A stretch of 64,000 bases of DNA from Streptomyces sp. Z26 (lineage in GTDB: Bacteria > Actinomycetota > Actinomycetes > Streptomycetales > Streptomycetaceae), in assembly GCF_003665095.1 (NCBI RefSeq), contig NZ_RCHV01000002.1:4574501-4638500 (forward strand). Direction: 5' to 3'. Every line of letters starts with the position of its first letter. Position 1 is the stretch's first letter. Positions 32,245-41,335 of this stretch are shown in pieces. The notes below the pieces were generated by a model. The model made no database searches. It was not told where the DNA came from and saw nothing but the letters and a program-made list of their open reading frames with translations. A program made the translations under genes and the position numbers.

Positions 32245-34422
32245 TTACGCCAGGCCCAACGACCGCTTCAGGAAGGCCACCTGGAGCAGCAGCAGGTTCT
32301 CCGCTACCTCCTCCTGCGGGGTCATGTGCGTGACACCGGACAGCGGCAGCACCTCGTGCGGGCGCCCGTCGGCCAGCAGCGCGGAGGACAGCCGGAGGGT
32401 GTGGGCCACCGCCACGTTGTCGTCCGCGAGGCCGTGGATCAGCATCATCGGCCGGTGCTCGGCGGCGGCCCGGGACAGACCGGCGTCCGTGATCAGGGAG
32501 TTGGCGGCGTACGTCTCCGGGTCGTCCTGCGGGGTGCCCAGATAGCGTTCCGTGTAGTGCGTGTCGTACAGCCGCTGGTCCGTCACCGGCGCGCCCACGA
32601 CGCCCGCGTGGAACACGTCGGGGCGCCGCAGCACGGCGAGCCCGGCCAGCAGACCGCCGTACGACCAGCCGCGGATGCCGACGCGCGACAGGTCCAGCGG
32701 GTACGCCTCGGCCAGCGCGTGCAGGGCGTCGACCTGGTCCGTCAGGTTGACGTCGGCGAGGTCGCGGGAGATCGCCTTCTCCCACGCGGGGGAGTAGCCG
32801 GGGGTGCCGCGGCCGTCCACCACGAGGACGGCGAAGCCCTGGTCCGCGAACCACTGCGAGGTGAGGTGCGCGTTGTGCGCCGCCACGACGCGCTGCCCGT
32901 GCGGCCCGCCGTACGGGTCCATCAGCACCGGCAGCGGGCCGTCGCCCTCCCGGTGGCCGGTGGGCAGCAGTACGGCGGCGGGGATCTCGCGCTTCCCGAC
33001 GTGCAGCAGCCGGGGCGCCGCGCGGAGGACGGGCTCCTCCGCGTACGTGGCGACGGTGCCCAGCGGTTCCGTACCGCCGTCCTCCGTCAGCCGCAGCACC
33101 GAGACGAGCGCGCCGGGGCGGTCCGGGGTGGCGGAGCTGAGGACGACGGTGTCGCCGCCGCGTACCGCCGACGCCACGTGCGGCACCGGGTCGGTGGCGA
33201 CGCGCTCCCAGCCGCCCTTCGCGCCGCTGCCGCGGAACGCGGCGCGGTACACGCCGATGTCGCCCGCGTCGGTGCGACGGGTGTCGCCGGGCCGCGCGTC
33301 GGCGGGGTCGCCGGGAGAGGCGGAGAAGAGGACGTCCTCGTCCCCGACGTCCAGCACCGCGCGCACGTGCAGCGCGGACGACGTGAGCGGGCGGTCGCCC
33401 ACCATGAGCAACCGTGCGCCCCCCTTGTCCTCGACGCGCACCAACCGCCCGTCAGGGGTCCAGGCGGGCACACCAGCGAAGAGTTCGAGCCAAACCTGAT
33501 CGTCCTCCGCGTGCAGCGGCGAGGTCGCGCCGGTCTCCGTGTCGACCGTCAGGCAGAGCTGGCTGCGCTGGTCGCGGGCCTGGACGAGGAGCACTGGCGG
33601 GCCGTACGACGACCAGTGCACGCGGGCCAGGTACGGATACCGCACCCGGTCCCAGGTGACGTCCAGCCGCCCGTCGCCCTCCACGTCGAAAAGGTGCAGC
33701 GTGACCTCGGCGTTCGCCGTACCGGCCGCCGGGTACGCGACCTCCGTCGGCTCCCGGTCCGGGTTGGCGGGATCGGAGATCCACCAACGGGTGACGGGCG
33801 CGTCGTCGGCGCGGGCCACCAGCAGCCGTTCGCTGTCTGGCGACCACCAGTACCCGCGGTGGCGGCCCATCTCCTCGGCGGCCACGAACTCCGCGAGGCC
33901 GTACGTCACCGTGCCCGACTCGGGCGTGGCGAGGGCCCGTTCGGACGTGCCGTCGGAGTCGACCGTACGGAGTCCGCCGCCCGTGACGTACGCGACGCGG
34001 CGGCCGTCGGGGGACGGGCGGGGGTCCACCACGGCGCCCGCGGCGGGGAGTTCGCGGGCGGTGCCCGCCCGCAGCTCGGCGGTGAAAAGGCGGCCGGAGA
34101 GGGCGAAGGCGGCCAGTTCCACGGCGGCGTCCGTGGCGTAGCCGACGATCCCGGCCGAGCCCTCGCGGCTGCGCTCGCGCCGCGCCCGTTCCTCCGGGGG
34201 CAGTTCCTCCGCCGCCCCGTCCAGCAGCACCTCCGGGTCCGCCGCCGGGAACTCCCCGCCGTCGGGCAACTCCCGGACCCACAGGGCGTTCCCCCGGTCA
34301 GCGCCGTCCCGGGAACGGAGGAAGACGACGCGGCCGCCGTCGGGCGCCACGGTGAAGGCACGCGGGGCACCCAGTGAGAATCGGTTGGTTCGCGCGTGTT
34401 GCCGGGGGAAGGTCATAGCCAT
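32245..34422 (-). CDS. S9 family prolyl oligopeptidase (DPP-IV-like)
   Basis: Cytoplasmic serine peptidase of 725 residues, probably cleaving peptides after proline or similar residues. The N-terminal two-thirds is the DPP-IV beta-propeller (FSLGAPRAFTVAPDGGRVVF, WWSPDSERLLVARADD). The C-terminal alpha/beta-hydrolase has the nucleophile motif GWSYGGLLAG, the catalytic-Asp region MMLIHGLADDNV and the final His in SGVTHMT. There is no signal peptide. The ATG at 34422 is used because a TACGCT element ends 7 nt before it, suggesting a leaderless message; ATG 34416 is possible. Its placement next to the peptide importer suggests a role in breaking down imported peptides, which is inference. Confidence 0.9.
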   Translation of the reverse strand: MAMTFPRQHARTNRFSLGAPRAFTVAPDGGRVVFLRSRDGADRGNALWVRELPDGGEFPAADPEVLLDGAAEELPPEERARRERSREGSAGIVGYATDAAVELAAFALSGRLFTAELRAGTARELPAAGAVVDPRPSPDGRRVAYVTGGGLRTVDSDGTSERALATPESGTVTYGLAEFVAAEEMGRHRGYWWSPDSERLLVARADDAPVTRWWISDPANPDREPTEVAYPAAGTANAEVTLHLFDVEGDGRLDVTWDRVRYPYLARVHWSSYGPPVLLVQARDQRSQLCLTVDTETGATSPLHAEDDQVWLELFAGVPAWTPDGRLVRVEDKGGARLLMVGDRPLTSSALHVRAVLDVGDEDVLFSASPGDPADARPGDTRRTDAGDIGVYRAAFRGSGAKGGWERVATDPVPHVASAVRGGDTVVLSSATPDRPGALVSVLRLTEDGGTEPLGTVATYAEEPVLRAAPRLLHVGKREIPAAVLLPTGHREGDGPLPVLMDPYGGPHGQRVVAAHNAHLTSQWFADQGFAVLVVDGRGTPGYSPAWEKAISRDLADVNLTDQVDALHALAEAYPLDLSRVGIRGWSYGGLLAGLAVLRRPDVFHAGVVGAPVTDQRLYDTHYTERYLGTPQDDPETYAANSLITDAGLSRAAAEHRPMMLIHGLADDNVAVAHTLRLSSALLADGRPHEVLPLSGVTHMTPQEEVAENLLLLQVAFLKRSLGLA

Positions 34423-34429
34423 GGGGCCG

Positions 34430-34435
34430 AGCGTA
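34430..34435 (-). promoter_or_regulatory. -10 element of a probable leaderless promoter for the S9 peptidase
   Basis: Read on the minus strand this is TACGCT, 7 nt before the ATG at 34422, with TTCAAG (complement of 34452-34457) 16 nt further upstream as a -35. No Shine-Dalgarno sequence is present. Confidence 0.45.
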
Positions 34436-34523
34436 GAGGGTCCCGGACTGGCTTGAATCGAATATGCGCCCCTGCCCTGCACCCGTGCACTGGACCATGC
34501 TGGCTCACGGATAGTTATGATCC

Positions 34524-34549
34524 GTTGCGCATGCTGGGTCTTGGGGTAT
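34524..34549 (+). promoter_or_regulatory. Candidate promoter for the small membrane protein
   Basis: Two overlapping readings are possible: a housekeeping promoter TTGCGC (34525-34530), 16 nt, TATGAA (34547-34552), or a stress-sigma type GTTGC (34524-34528), 15 nt, GGGTAT (34544-34549). Either starts about 40 nt before the GTG at 34600. Confidence 0.35.
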
Positions 34550-34599
34550 GAAGAATCCGGTTTCCGTTCGCGAGTGCGTGTCTTGGGAGGTGAACCGCC

Positions 34600-34794
34600 G
34601 TGGGCCTGTCGATTTCGGCGGTCGTGCTGCTGGCGATCATCGTCTTCATGCTCGTCAAGAAGTCAGGGCTCAAGGGTGGGCATGCGCTCGTGTGCGTGCT
34701 GCTGGGTTTCTACCTGGCGGGCACCTCCTTCGCGCCGTCCATCGAGGACCTGTCGGCCAACGTGGCGAACATCGTCGAGGACATCAGCTTCTGA
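34600..34794 (+). CDS. Small conserved membrane protein
   Basis: A 64-residue protein with two hydrophobic segments (SISAVVLLAIIVFMLV and HALVCVLLGFYLAGTSF) joined by a short basic turn (KKSGLKGG), and an acidic C-terminus ending NVANIVEDISF. The GTG at 34600 has a strong GGGAGG ribosome-binding site 9 nt upstream. It lies between the S9 peptidase gene and mshB and appears to have its own promoter. Many small streptomycete membrane proteins have this hairpin form, and no function is assigned. Confidence 0.75.
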   Translation: MGLSISAVVLLAIIVFMLVKKSGLKGGHALVCVLLGFYLAGTSFAPSIEDLSANVANIVEDISF

Positions 34795-34901
34795 CGGCGG
34801 CCACGGGCGGCGTCAGTCGACGCCGACTCCCGCTGGCGGCCTCCGTACCGGCTTCCGGCGGTCGCGGGGCGCGGCCGTCGTCGGTCGCCGCGCGCGCGTC
34901 G

Positions 34902-34907
34902 TAGGGT
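34902..34907 (+). promoter_or_regulatory. -10 element of a probable leaderless mshB promoter
   Basis: TAGGGT ends 6 nt before the mshB ATG at 34914, and the gap GTCGGGGC-like sequence leaves little room for a leader. Consistent with a leaderless transcript. Confidence 0.45.
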
Positions 34908-34913
34908 CGGGGC

Positions 34914-35801
34914 ATGACCGATGTCCCCGACCGCCGTCTGCTGTTCGTGCACGCGCACCCGGACGACGAGTCGATCAACAACGGCGCCACCATGGCCAAG
35001 TACGCGGCCGAGGGCGCCCTCGTCACGCTGGTGACCTGCACCCTCGGCGAGGAGGGCGAGGTGATCCCGGCGGAGCTGGCGCATCTCGCGCCCGACCGCG
35101 ACGACACCCTCGGCCCGCACCGCGTCGGTGAACTCGCCGCGGCCATGCGCGAGTTGGGTGTCACCGACCACCGCTTCCTCGGCGGGCCCGGACGGTACCG
35201 CGACTCCGGCATGAAGGGCGCTCCGCAGAACGCGCGCCCCGACTGCTTCTGGCAGGCGCCCCTCGACGAGGCGGCCGCGCACCTCGCCGCCGTCGTCCGC
35301 GAGGTGCGGCCGCAGGTGCTGGTGACGTACGACCCGGACGGCGGCTACGGCCACCCCGACCACGTCCAGGCGCACCGTGTCGCCATGCGCGCCGCCGAGT
35401 TGGCGGCCGACCCCGACCACCGGCCGGGCGCGGGGGAGCCGCACGCCGTGACGCGTACGTACTGGAACTGCGTACCGCGCTCCGTCGTCGAGCGGGGGCT
35501 CGCCGCGCTCCGCGAGACGGACGCGCACGCGTTCGCGGGCATCGCGGACGCGACCGACATTCCGGGCGTGGTGGACGACGCGGAGGTCGCCGTGTCCGTC
35601 GACGCCGGTACGGAGCACGCCGCCCGCAAGGCCGCGGCCATGCGGGCGCACGCGTCACAGATCGCGGTCGACGGCGCGTTCTTCGCACTTTCGAACGACC
35701 TCGGGCAGCCGCTCCTGCGCGTGGAGCACTACCGTCTCGCGGGTGAGGACGCACCCGAAGGCGCCCCCGTCGGCGACCTGTTCGCCCCGGTGGCGTCGTG
35801 A
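34914..35801 (+). CDS. mshB: N-acetyl-glucosaminyl-inositol deacetylase (mycothiol biosynthesis)
   Basis: MshB removes the acetyl group from GlcNAc-Ins, the second committed enzyme activity in making mycothiol, the actinobacterial thiol buffer. The protein has 295 residues. Zinc ligands are in VHAHPDDES (H15 and D18) and GHPDHVQAH, both PIG-L/LmbE-family motifs; the TCTLGEEGEVIP and DRDDTLGPHR stretches are typical of MshB rather than the related Mca amidase. The ATG at 34914 appears leaderless. A small DUF6113 membrane protein gene overlaps the stop codon. Confidence 0.93.
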   Translation: MTDVPDRRLLFVHAHPDDESINNGATMAKYAAEGALVTLVTCTLGEEGEVIPAELAHLAPDRDDTLGPHRVGELAAAMRELGVTDHRFLGGPGRYRDSGMKGAPQNARPDCFWQAPLDEAAAHLAAVVREVRPQVLVTYDPDGGYGHPDHVQAHRVAMRAAELAADPDHRPGAGEPHAVTRTYWNCVPRSVVERGLAALRETDAHAFAGIADATDIPGVVDDAEVAVSVDAGTEHAARKAAAMRAHASQIAVDGAFFALSNDLGQPLLRVEHYRLAGEDAPEGAPVGDLFAPVAS

Positions 35802-36202
35802 GCACCGGCACGGGCGAGGCGATGGGCACCCGGCTCCGCTACGCCGTGTACGCCCTGCTGGTCGTGCTTGGCCTGCTGACCGGCGCCGCGGGCTCGCTCG
35901 TCCAGGCGGGCTGGTCGGCGGGGGGCGTGCCGCTGGCGCTCGCGGGCGCCGCCGGACTCTTCTGGGGCGGCGCGCAGTTGACCCGCGCCAAGGCGGGCGC
36001 GGTCGCCCCGGCGGCCGGTTGGCTGCTGGCGGTCATGCTGCTCACGCTGCCGCGGCCGGAGGGCGACTTCGTCTTCGGCGCCGGACTCGGGGCGTACGTC
36101 TTCCTGTTCGGCGGGATGCTCGTCGCCGTGATCTGTGCCACGCTCACGTTGCCCGCGGTGCCGGCGCCCGTGGACAAGCGCCGTGGAACGTACGGGCCGT
36201 AG
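35798..36202 (+). CDS. DUF6113 family small membrane protein
   Basis: A 134-residue membrane protein with four hydrophobic segments (YAVYALLVVLGLLTGAAGS, GVPLALAGAAGLFWGGAQL, AAGWLLAVMLLTL, GAYVFLFGGMLVAVICATLTL). The GTG at 35798 overlaps the mshB stop codon by four bases (GTGA), so translation is coupled to mshB. It fits the DUF6113 family found next to mshB in streptomycetes. Its role is unknown; coupling to mshB hints at a link to thiol metabolism or simply shared expression. Confidence 0.8.
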   Translation: MSTGTGEAMGTRLRYAVYALLVVLGLLTGAAGSLVQAGWSAGGVPLALAGAAGLFWGGAQLTRAKAGAVAPAAGWLLAVMLLTLPRPEGDFVFGAGLGAYVFLFGGMLVAVICATLTLPAVPAPVDKRRGTYGP

Positions 36203-36349
36203 CCGCGTCGAGTGCCGCCGGAGCACCCGCACGGGTGCCGATCCACCGGTCCGCGTACCGGTGTCGGCGGCCCCAAGTATGGTGGTGCGCGCCGGAGAGC
36301 CGCTTTCGGACAATCGCGAGGGCGGCGAATCCAACCGGGAGAACCTGCT

Positions 36350-38646
36350 TTGAGCCGTGAAACTGACAGTTCGTCCTCCGGGTCCGACGGGCGCGGTGGC
36401 CCCGTCTACCCCCGGGCACCGGGCCGTACGGCTCCGCCGACGGGCCCGCGGGTCCGCCGGACCGGGGTGCCCCGGGACCGGACCCCGACGCCGAGGCCCG
36501 CGCCGAGCGGCCCGGCAAGTCCAACAAGGGCGGCAAGGGTGAGCCGAAGACCGAGACGACGCTGACGACCCGTATCCGCATCAACATCCCCGGGTCGCGG
36601 CCGATTCCCCCCGTGGTGATGCGCAAGCCCGTCGGTGACGAGGACGCGTCCGCCGAGGAGGCGCCCGACGCGGAGCGTCCCGGTGCGCCGGGTGCGGCGT
36701 CGATGGCGGGCGGCGGCGCCGACCGGGGCGCGGACGGCGGGAGTCCGGGCGGCGCGGGCGCGCCCGACGGCGCCGACGGCGGGTTCAGCCAGGGCACCAG
36801 CGACTGGTTCGCCCCGCGCAGGACGCCGAAGGCGGAGCCCGACCCGGGCCGCGGCGCGGACCCGGACGCGACGTTCGGCGGCCTGGGCGGCGCCCGGCGC
36901 GCGGACGCGCCGTACCGCCCCGACGACGACTACGGCGACCACGGCGACGGCGCGGGCGGGAGCACCCCGTACGACGGGCGGCCGGACCCGTACGGGCAGG
37001 CCGATCCGTACGGCCGGTCCGGCGCGGACGCGTACGCCGACCCGTACGGTGACCCCTACGCCCGGCCGTACCAGGACCACGCCGACACCCCGGCCGACGG
37101 CTTCCCGGAGGTCGGCCTCGGCCCGGAGGACACCTCCGCGGGCTTCCCGTACAGCGGGCTGTCCGGACTGCCCGACGCCGACGCGACGGGCGCCATGCCC
37201 GTCGTACCGGACCCGTCGGCGGCGCCCGGCACCCCCTCCGGCACGATGGGCCCGCCCCGGCCCGTCGGCCCGACGACCGGACCGGCCGAGGGCGACATGC
37301 CGCTCGGGCCGCCGGACGACGACCTGCCGCGCGACCCGACGTTCGGGCTCGGCACCGGGCCCGTGGGCTTCGGCGGCGAGAGCGGCCCGACGAGCCCGAT
37401 CTCGTCGCTCTACACGCAGGGGACCGGGCCGCGGAGCGGTTCCGGCGCGCCGGGTGCCGACGACCGGCCCGGCGGCGGCCCGTACGGCGGGGGCGGCGGG
37501 CACGTCACCAGCGACACCCTGGTGGGCGGCATCCCCCGGGTGCCCTCCGACGGGAGCGACCACCCAGGCGGCCCGGCGGCGGGACCCGGCGGCGCCGGGC
37601 CCGACCAGGACCTCGGCGGCCCGGACGCCCCCGGCGCCCACGACGAGCCGCCCGCCCGCGACGACCGGCCCGAGCCGCCGCCCGCCTCCAAGGGGCGGTC
37701 CAAGCTGGTGCTCGTCGGCGCCGGACTGGTCGGCGTGCTCGGCCTCGCGTACGGCGCCGGGCTGCTGCTGGACCACGCCGACGTGCCGAACGGGACCACG
37801 GTCCTCGGCGTCGACATCGGCGGCAAGGAGAAGCAGGCGGCCGTCGACACGCTCGACGCGGAGCTGGGCGACCGCGTCACGGCGCCGCTGACCATCGTCG
37901 CCGACGGGCAGAAGAGCCAGCTCAAGCCGACCGTGGCGGGGCTGAGCATCGACACCGAGGCGACCGTGCGGGACGCGGCGGGCCGCGACTACAACCCGGT
38001 CTCCGTGATCGGCTCCCTGTTCGGCGGCAGCCGCGAGGCCGACGCCGCCGTGGAGGTCGACGAGGAGAAGCTGGAGGCCGAACTGGCCACGCTCGGCACC
38101 GGTTCGGACGCCGCGGGCCCCCGGGACGGCATGGTGAAGTTCACCAACGGCAAGGCCGTCGGGGTGCCCGGCAAGCCGTACAAGGGCATCGACACGGGTG
38201 AGGCGGTGTCGACGATCGAGGACGCGTACCGCGACCGCGCCGCCACCGGAGAGAACGCGCCGATCAACCTCCCGGTCAGCACGCAGCAGCCGAAGATCGG
38301 TGAGCGGGAGATCCAGGCGGCGGTACGGGGCTTCGGCAAGACGGCGATGTCCGGCTGGGTGTGGCTCAAGGCGGGCGACGTGGAGGTGCCGTTCAGCGAG
38401 AAGACGATCGGCACGTTCCTCACGATGCGGGCCGGTGGCAGCTCGCTCCAGCCGGTGATCGACCCGGAGGCGTTGCAGAAGACGTACGGCACGGCCTTCG
38501 ACGGCGTCGTCGTCGAGGGCGGCGCGGGCACCGTCGAGATGACGCCGAAGCACGCGGCGGCGGCGATGCTCCAGGCCCTGCGCGAACCGGCCCCGGCGGA
38601 GCCGGACAAGCGGGTGGCCGAGGTCGAGGGCGCCCGCAGCAAGTAG
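36350..38646 (+). CDS. Membrane protein with PG_binding_4-type domains, interrupted by a -1 frameshift
   Basis: Large cell-envelope protein. A TTG at 36350 with a GGGAGAA site opens LSRETDSSSSGSDGRGGPVY, but after a run of five C's (36409-36413) the frame continues only in the -1 frame as PGTGPYGSADGPAG. Adding one C restores a single protein of about 765 residues. The N-terminal half is Gly/Pro/Asp-rich and cytoplasmic; a membrane segment (SKLVLVGAGLVGVLGLAYGAG) precedes two extracytoplasmic repeats (TTVLGVDIGGKEKQAAVDTL; TAPLTIVADGQKSQLKPTVA) resembling the domain linked to L,D-transpeptidase and VanW proteins. No catalytic domain follows, so it probably binds peptidoglycan. Without the shift, a GTG at 36613 or 36616 could start a shorter form. 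Confidence 0.8.
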
Positions 38647-38659
38647 CCCGGCAGCACAC

Positions 38660-38705
38660 CGAGGGGAGCCGCCCGGTCGCGCAGGCGACGGGGCGGCTCC
38701 CCTCG
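38660..38705. terminator. Bidirectional terminator between convergent genes
   Basis: A perfect 15-bp stem (38660-38674 with 38691-38705, arm CGAGGGGAGCCGCCC) encloses a second 5-bp stem (38676-38680 with 38685-38689), giving one long hairpin. It sits between the PG-binding protein gene and the SirB1-like gene. Confidence 0.85.
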
Positions 38706-38736
38706 TGTGCCGGTCGGAACGCGGTGCGGGCGGCGC

Positions 38737-39609
38737 TCAGTTCAGCCGGGCCCGTGCCGCGCGCGCCTCGCGCCGTACGGACTCCGCCGAGCTGGGCTCC
38801 ATCGCGGCCACCAGGTCCGCGTACTCCTCCAACGCCCGCGCGCCCGCCACGAAGTCGCCGCGTTCCACGAGCAGTTGCGCGTGCTCCAGGCGCAGCCGCA
38901 GCGGGTGGTGGGGAAGGAGCAGCGCGAGTTCGAGGGCCCAGAGGCGTACGTCCGAGTGCTCGGGCCGTGCGGCCGCCCACGCCCGGATGTTGTTCAGCAC
39001 CCGCAGCACCGTCTCCAGCGGGTCGGCGGGGCGCAGCAGCGCGCGGGGCACGGATCTGCGTTCGCCGGTGGCGTGCGCGACGAGCAGGTCGACGTCGGGT
39101 GCGGAGAGCGTACGTCCGCCCGCGTACGGGTCGGCCAGTACGTGTTCGCCGTCCGGGTCCCCGAAGGCGACGACGAAGTGGCCGGGCAGCGCCACCCCGT
39201 ACACCCGCGCGCCCGCCCGCCGGGCGACCTCCAGCCACACCACCGAGAGCAGGATCGGCAGCCCGCGGCGGCGGCCGAGCACGGCCTGGAGGAGGGAGGA
39301 GTCGAGGCGCCGGTAGTCTGCGGGGGTGCCGTGGAAGCCGTACCGCTCGCCGAGCAGCCGCCGCAGCGCCTCCGCCCACGCCCGCGGCGCGTCCGGCGGC
39401 AGCCCGGCGGGGAGTTCCCCGGCGAGCCGGTCCAACTCGATCTGCGCCGCGTCGATCGCGGCGTCGCCGCCGGGGGTGGCGGCGTCGGGGCACCCGGGGT
39501 CCCGGGCCCCGGCGTCCCGTTCGTTGCCTATCAGCAGGCACAGCAGTGCCAGGTCGGGGCGTTCGCCGGTGGCCTCGCGGCGGAAGCGCTCCCGGTTGTC
39601 GTTCGTCAT
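38737..39609 (-). CDS. SirB1-like transglutaminase-fold protein
   Basis: A 290-residue cytoplasmic protein of the SirB1 family, which combines a transglutaminase-like fold (LGRRRGLPILLSVVWLEVAR, VYGVALPGHFVVAFG with the His, and ADPYAGGRTLS with the Asp) and a C-terminal tetratricopeptide-like region (LRVLNNIRAWAAARPEHSDV). The catalytic Cys expected in active transglutaminases is replaced in many SirB1 proteins; here the LPILLSVV context has no Cys, so protease or transglutaminase activity is unlikely. It overlaps nothing; the GNAT gene precedes it by 15 bases on the same strand, making a two-gene operon. Function is unknown. Confidence 0.8.
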   Translation of the reverse strand: MTNDNRERFRREATGERPDLALLCLLIGNERDAGARDPGCPDAATPGGDAAIDAAQIELDRLAGELPAGLPPDAPRAWAEALRRLLGERYGFHGTPADYRRLDSSLLQAVLGRRRGLPILLSVVWLEVARRAGARVYGVALPGHFVVAFGDPDGEHVLADPYAGGRTLSAPDVDLLVAHATGERRSVPRALLRPADPLETVLRVLNNIRAWAAARPEHSDVRLWALELALLLPHHPLRLRLEHAQLLVERGDFVAGARALEEYADLVAAMEPSSAESVRREARAARARLN

Positions 39610-39624
39610 GGAGGACCTCTGGCG

Positions 39625-40791
39625 TCAGTTCCGCGGTGCGCGGCGGTAGTGGTAGGCGTGGTGGTCCGCGAAGCCGAGACCGTCGTAGAGGGCGCGGGCC
39701 GCGGCGTTCTCCGTCTCCACCTGGAGGTACGCGGCAGAGGCGCCCTCCGCGAGCGCCGTACGGGCCAGCTCCGCCATGACGGCGCCCGCCAGACCGCGTC
39801 GCCGGTGGGCGGGGGCGACCTCCACGGCTGAGAATCCGGCCCAGCGGCCGTCCACGACGCACCGTCCGATGGCGGCGGGCGGCCCGTCGCCGTCCGCCTC
39901 CCCGGGGACCGTCGCGAACCAGACGGAGGGGCCGCCGCTCAGCACGCGCGTCGCGGTCGCGCGTACGGCGTCGTCGGAGCCGGAGCCGGAGCCGGAGCCG
40001 GGACCGGAGCCGCTTCCGGGACCGGGGCCGGAGCCCCGCCCCGCGCCCCCGCCCGGCCCCGCCGGTGCCCCCGCGTCCCCCGTCCGCCCGTACGCCCGCA
40101 GCCACGCCGCGCTCACGCGGCGGTCCAGCCGTACCCGCGCGTCCGGGGCCCGGTCGGCCAGCGGCGCGAGGGCGCCCGTACGCATCAGGGTGTGCCGCTC
40201 GGCGGTCCAGCCGCGCGCGTCGAGCGCGGCGGCCAGCATCTCGTCCGTACCGGCGTGCCCCGTCGTGACCTGGAACCGCGCGGGCAGACCCCGTTCCGCG
40301 TACCAGCCCTCGACATACCGCAGCACCTCGTCCAGCGGCGCCCCCGGGTCGCCCAGCGGCAGTACGGAGTTGGCGCGCGAGGTGAAGCCCTCACGCGGCG
40401 CGGGGCGCGCGCCCTCCCGCGCGGCGGCCGCCCGTACGGGGCTCGCCCGCAGCGTCCACTCCCCGAGGGCCGCCGTCTCGACGGCGGGCCAGCCGCGCGC
40501 CGCGACCCGCTGCAACTCGTACGCGCCCGCCGCCGGTACGCCCCGCCGCCGCGCCGGCGTGGCGGGCACCACCTTGCCCGCCACCAGCGCCTCCTCGCGC
40601 AGGGCGACGCTCCGCCCGTCGCGTCGCGTGACGTGCAGGGTGCCCTCCGACCACGACGTCAGAACCCCTACAGTGTCGGTGAAGGCCGCCTTCGGTTCCT
40701 CCGGGCCCGTCCTGGTCCGGACGGACACGCGCTTCCCCACATCCTCCGGGGAAACGCGGACCTCCAGGCGCCCGCCTGTGGTGTACTCCAC
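39625..40791 (-). CDS. GNAT-family N-acetyltransferase with N-terminal SH3-like domain
   Basis: A 388-residue acetyltransferase. The first 75 residues (EYTTGGRLEVRVSPEDVGKRVSVR) look like a small SH3-type barrel found only in actinobacterial homologues. The GNAT core lies in the last 110 residues: WAGFSAVEVAPAHRRRGLAGAV contains the acetyl-CoA-binding R/Q-x-x-G-x-G/A loop, followed by AYLQVETENAAARALYDGLGF. A Gly/Ser/Pro repeat of about 25 residues interrupts the middle, encoded by an impure 6-bp repeat. The GTG at 40791 has AGGAGG upstream. The gene is divergent from fdxA. The substrate is not predictable. Confidence 0.83.
   Translation of the reverse strand: MEYTTGGRLEVRVSPEDVGKRVSVRTRTGPEEPKAAFTDTVGVLTSWSEGTLHVTRRDGRSVALREEALVAGKVVPATPARRRGVPAAGAYELQRVAARGWPAVETAALGEWTLRASPVRAAAAREGARPAPREGFTSRANSVLPLGDPGAPLDEVLRYVEGWYAERGLPARFQVTTGHAGTDEMLAAALDARGWTAERHTLMRTGALAPLADRAPDARVRLDRRVSAAWLRAYGRTGDAGAPAGPGGGAGRGSGPGPGSGSGPGSGSGSGSDDAVRATATRVLSGGPSVWFATVPGEADGDGPPAAIGRCVVDGRWAGFSAVEVAPAHRRRGLAGAVMAELARTALAEGASAAYLQVETENAAARALYDGLGFADHHAYHYRRAPRN
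39976..40037. repeat. Impure GGAGCC hexanucleotide repeat inside the GNAT gene
   Basis: About ten copies of a GGAGCC-like hexamer (GGAGCC x4, then GGGACC, GGAGCC and variants) encode a Gly-Ser-Pro linker on the minus strand. In-frame slippage would change the linker length without breaking the gene. Confidence 0.6.
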
Positions 40792-40810
40792 CGCTGCACC
40801 CACCCTCCTG

Positions 40811-40839
40811 TTCGTCGCACGCCGGGGACCGGGGATACT
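40811..40839 (+). promoter_or_regulatory. Candidate fdxA promoter
   Basis: TTCGTC (40811-40816), a 17-nt spacer and GATACT (40834-40839) fit the housekeeping consensus well. The leader to the GTG at 40928 would be about 80 nt. Confidence 0.45.
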
Positions 40840-40927
40840 GGGTGCGGGCATCGACGACGCCGCGCTCCCGCGCGCCCCGCGGCAGGGCCTTACTCGCTCC
40901 GCCGCCCCTATCGAGAGGAACGACAGC

Positions 40928-41254
40928 GTGACCTACGTCATCGCGGAGCCTTGTGTCGATCTTAAGGACAAGGCCTGCATCGAGGAGTGCCCCGTCGACT
41001 GCATTTACGAGGGCCAGCGGTCCTTGTACATCCACCCGGACGAATGCGTCGACTGCGGTGCCTGCGAGCCGGTCTGCCCGGTCGAGGCGATCTTCTACGA
41101 GGACGACACTCCTGAGGAGTGGAAGGACTACTACAAGGCGAACGTCGAGTTCTTCGACGACCTCGGTTCGCCCGGCGGCGCCTCGAAGCTGGGCCTGATC
41201 GAGCGCGACCACCCCCTCATCGCCGCGCTGCCCCCGCAGAGCCACGACGAGTGA
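40928..41254 (+). CDS. fdxA: 7Fe ferredoxin
   Basis: A 108-residue ferredoxin with one [3Fe-4S] and one [4Fe-4S] cluster, an electron carrier in the cytoplasm. The cysteines are at positions 9, 17, 21, 25, 40, 43, 46 and 50, in CVDLKDKACIEECPVDC and CVDCGACEPVCP, the actinobacterial FdxA pattern. The C-terminus FEFFDDLGSPGGASKLG-like region (here EFFDDLGSPGGASKLGLIE) is also typical. The GTG at 40928 has GAGAGGAACG upstream. It is followed by a terminator and then dapC, the arrangement also seen in mycobacteria. Confidence 0.95.
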   Translation: MTYVIAEPCVDLKDKACIEECPVDCIYEGQRSLYIHPDECVDCGACEPVCPVEAIFYEDDTPEEWKDYYKANVEFFDDLGSPGGASKLGLIERDHPLIAALPPQSHDE

Positions 41255-41274
41255 CCTGACGGCGGGCGTGCCCG

Positions 41275-41307
41275 GCGGTCCCGTACGGCCTGTCCGTACG
41301 GGACCGC
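41275..41307 (+). terminator. Terminator after fdxA
   Basis: A perfect 14-bp stem (41275-41288 with 41294-41307, arm GCGGTCCCGTACGG) with a CCTGT loop, 20 nt past the fdxA stop and 29 nt before the dapC start. It could end the fdxA transcript or attenuate dapC. Confidence 0.75.
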
Positions 41308-41335
41308 TGCGTTCCCAGAGAAAGTGAGCAACTCC

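Noticed and set aside
38737..39609. Active transglutaminase or cysteine protease
   Set aside because: The Cys expected in the catalytic helix is not present in the corresponding segment, which is usual for SirB1-type proteins.
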